A stretch of 64,000 nt of DNA, taken from NCBI GenBank assembly GCA_050293885.1, contig JBNKNO010000011.1, positions 1 to 64,000 on the forward strand, given 5' to 3'. Origin of the DNA: Nitrogeniibacter sp050293885. Lineage in GTDB: Bacteria; Pseudomonadota; Gammaproteobacteria; Burkholderiales; Rhodocyclaceae. Below the pieces are notes generated by a model. The model was not told the origin of the DNA and ran no database searches. It worked only from the letters and a program-made list of their open reading frames with translations. The translations under genes were made by a program, and so were the position numbers. This document shows positions 62,918 through 64,000 of this stretch, in pieces; the first letter of the stretch is position 1; each line of letters begins with the position of its first letter.

Positions 62918-63187
62918 TCACAGTTCGTCGGTGGCATTTGCCCGGATGGCAAGTGCATGGATTGCGCCGGGTATCAGATCACCGAGCGCGGCGTAAATCA
63001 AGCGGTGTCTTGTCACCGTGTTTTTCCCGGCAAACGCGTCGGCCACGATATCGACACGATAGTGGCCGCCGCCGTCGCGCGCGCCGGCATGGCCGGCATG
63101 CAGCGCCGATTCGTCTTCGATGTGCAGCGACGCCGGCTTGAAGGCTTCGCGCAACAGGGTCTCGATGCGTTGAACGGTATCGCTCAC
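62918..63187 (-). CDS. bolA: BolA-family protein
   Basis: An 89-residue protein with the BolA fold (HYRVDIVADAFAGKNTVTRHRLIYAALGDLI; the conserved His-containing loop is present). BolA proteins partner monothiol glutaredoxins in iron-sulfur trafficking or act as regulators. The ATG overlaps the stop of the YciI-like gene by 4 bases. Confidence 0.92.
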   Translation of the reverse strand: MSDTVQRIETLLREAFKPASLHIEDESALHAGHAGARDGGGHYRVDIVADAFAGKNTVTRHRLIYAALGDLIPGAIHALAIRANATDEL

Positions 63188-63486
63188 GGCAGCGTTTTCT
63201 TGAACGGTTTGACCGTGGTGCGGGCAAACACGCCTTCAGTCACATAGGGGTCGGCGGCCAGCCAGGCTTCGGCTTCGGCCAGGCTGGGGAACTCGGCGAC
63301 CACCAGCGAGCCGGAGAAGCCGGCGGGGCCGGGGTCGGGCGAATCGATGGCGGGGCAGGGGCCGGCGATCAGCAGTCGCCCCTGGTCCTTGAGTGCGTTC
63401 AGGCGGGCCAGGTGCTCGGGCCGGGCGGCCATGCGTGCTTCGAGAGAGTCGGGGGCGTCTTCCCCGATCATGGCGTAGTACATCAT
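63184..63486 (-). CDS. YciI-family protein
   Basis: A 100-residue protein with the YciI fold: MYYAMIGEDAPDSLEARMAARPEHLARL and a C-terminal DPYVTEGVFARTTVKPFKKTLP. YciI members resemble dimeric ferredoxin-like small enzymes; function unknown. It lies in a run yciB-yciI-bolA-ppi, the usual gene order around YciB. Two Met codons start it (63486 or 63483). Confidence 0.9.
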   Translation of the reverse strand: MMYYAMIGEDAPDSLEARMAARPEHLARLNALKDQGRLLIAGPCPAIDSPDPGPAGFSGSLVVAEFPSLAEAEAWLAADPYVTEGVFARTTVKPFKKTLP

Positions 63487-64000
63487 CTAAGTTTCTTCTT
63501 CCATGTGGCGCGACAGGTAAAGCCCCTGCGCGACGACGAACGCCAGCATCAGGCCGGTGCCGCCGAAAAGTTTGAAGTTGACCCAGGATTCTTCGGAAAA
63601 GTTGAAGGCAACGTACAGGTTGAGCACGCCCATGAGGACGAAGAATAGCGCCCAGGCGGTATTCAGGTGCCCCCACACCGGGTCGGGCAAGCGCATTTGC
63701 ACTTCGAGTACGGCGCGGATCAGATTTTTCCCCAGCAGCGCGGCAGAGCCCAGCAGCACGAGCGCAAACAGCCAATAGACTGCCGTCGGCTTCCATTTGA
63801 TGAACACCGGGTCGTGAAACACGAGCGTGGCGCCGCCGAGCAGGGTGACGATGCACAGGGTCACCCACAACATGGTGTCGACCTTGCGATGCTTGAGCCA
63901 CACCACCGCAATCTGGACAAAGGTGGCGAGGATGGTGACCGCCGTGGCAATCAGGATGGGCGCTTGTTTGGCCAGAATGTCGGCGCCCAGCAGCGCGGTG
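63487..64000 (-). CDS. yciB: YciB inner-membrane protein (septation protein A), 5' end outside the window
   Basis: The visible part covers about 170 codons. The frame runs off the right edge, and the upstream codons (ILAKQAPILIATAVTILATFVQI) fit the membrane helices of YciB, so the true start is beyond 64000. Seen: WLKHRKVDTMLWVTL, FIKWKPTAVYWLFALVLLGS, and the last helices GLMLAFVVAQGLYLS. YciB affects cell envelope and septation; its stop codon abuts yciI. Confidence 0.93.
   Translation of the reverse strand, partial: TALLGADILAKQAPILIATAVTILATFVQIAVVWLKHRKVDTMLWVTLCIVTLLGGATLVFHDPVFIKWKPTAVYWLFALVLLGSAALLGKNLIRAVLEVQMRLPDPVWGHLNTAWALFFVLMGVLNLYVAFNFSEESWVNFKLFGGTGLMLAFVVAQGLYLSRHMEEET

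Noticed and set aside
1..64000. tRNA, rRNA, CRISPR arrays, insertion sequences and prophage genes
   Set aside because: None was recognised by eye on either strand; no transposase, integrase or regularly spaced repeats were seen.

Overview
The window looks like chromosomal DNA of a high-GC betaproteobacterium, most likely a member of the Rhodocyclales/Zoogloeaceae (Azoarcus, Aromatoleum or Thauera type). This is inferred from overall gene content: respiratory quinoprotein machinery, sigma-54 control, an acyl-CoA/ETF block, a ppk/ppx pair, and a CHASE2 cyclase beside a FecR-type protein. It is not from a marker gene; no rRNA, tRNA, CRISPR array, integrase or insertion sequence was seen. Two runs of N (19031-19296 and 32479-32599) each fall inside a membrane redox gene.

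Layout. 1-9.2 kb: housekeeping genes (histone-deacetylase-like amidohydrolase, DUF1615 lipoprotein, GTP cyclohydrolase I, thioredoxin, methyltransferase, DUF302 protein, DEAD-box helicase, small exported protein, OpgC-like membrane protein). 9.2-18.8 kb: a TonB receptor, a two-gene unit of unknown function, a MoxR ATPase/VWA/DUF364 unit preceded by a 25-bp perfect inverted repeat, and two uncharacterised envelope proteins. 18.8-36.7 kb: the most interesting region, a quinoprotein alcohol oxidation locus. It holds a NosR-like flavin/FeS protein, a NarL-type two-component system, a TonB receptor, a metallo-beta-lactamase-fold protein and a SoxYZ-like carrier (all minus strand), then a PQQ alcohol dehydrogenase and a cytochrome c (plus), then a sensorless sigma-54 activator, a cytochrome b561, a small unknown protein, an MxaJ/XoxJ-like binding protein and a PedF-type cytochrome c (minus), and finally an AcoR-type sigma-54 activator (plus).

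The dehydrogenase carries the extra aspartate (Asp-Phe-Asp) that marks lanthanide-dependent enzymes. Four strong sigma-54 promoter sequences (27088-27103 minus, 27443-27458 plus, 31956-31971 minus, 34483-34498 minus) tie the locus into one regulon. One of them reads into an approximately 240-nt stretch with no convincing gene but several hairpins, a GNRA tetraloop and a perfect intrinsic terminator: a candidate sigma-54-driven small RNA. A TTGGAGCA-containing element recurs in the intergenic regions of the locus and may be the activator binding site.

36.7-43.9 kb: a possible signalling block with a CRP-like regulator, a divergent CHASE2-cyclase, a large FecR-TPR-beta-barrel protein and a Cys-rich lipoprotein. 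43.9-53.7 kb: an unknown 640-aa protein, a tautomerase-like protein, divergent ppk1 and ppx, and a four-gene Mla/MCE-type lipid ABC transporter. 53.7-62.1 kb: fatty acyl-CoA catabolism (acyl-CoA synthetase, enoyl-CoA hydratase, ETF beta and alpha, acyl-CoA dehydrogenase) with a TatD nuclease and a TetR repressor whose likely operators sit over the etf promoter. 62.1-64 kb: PpiC-type isomerase, BolA, YciI and a YciB gene cut by the window edge.
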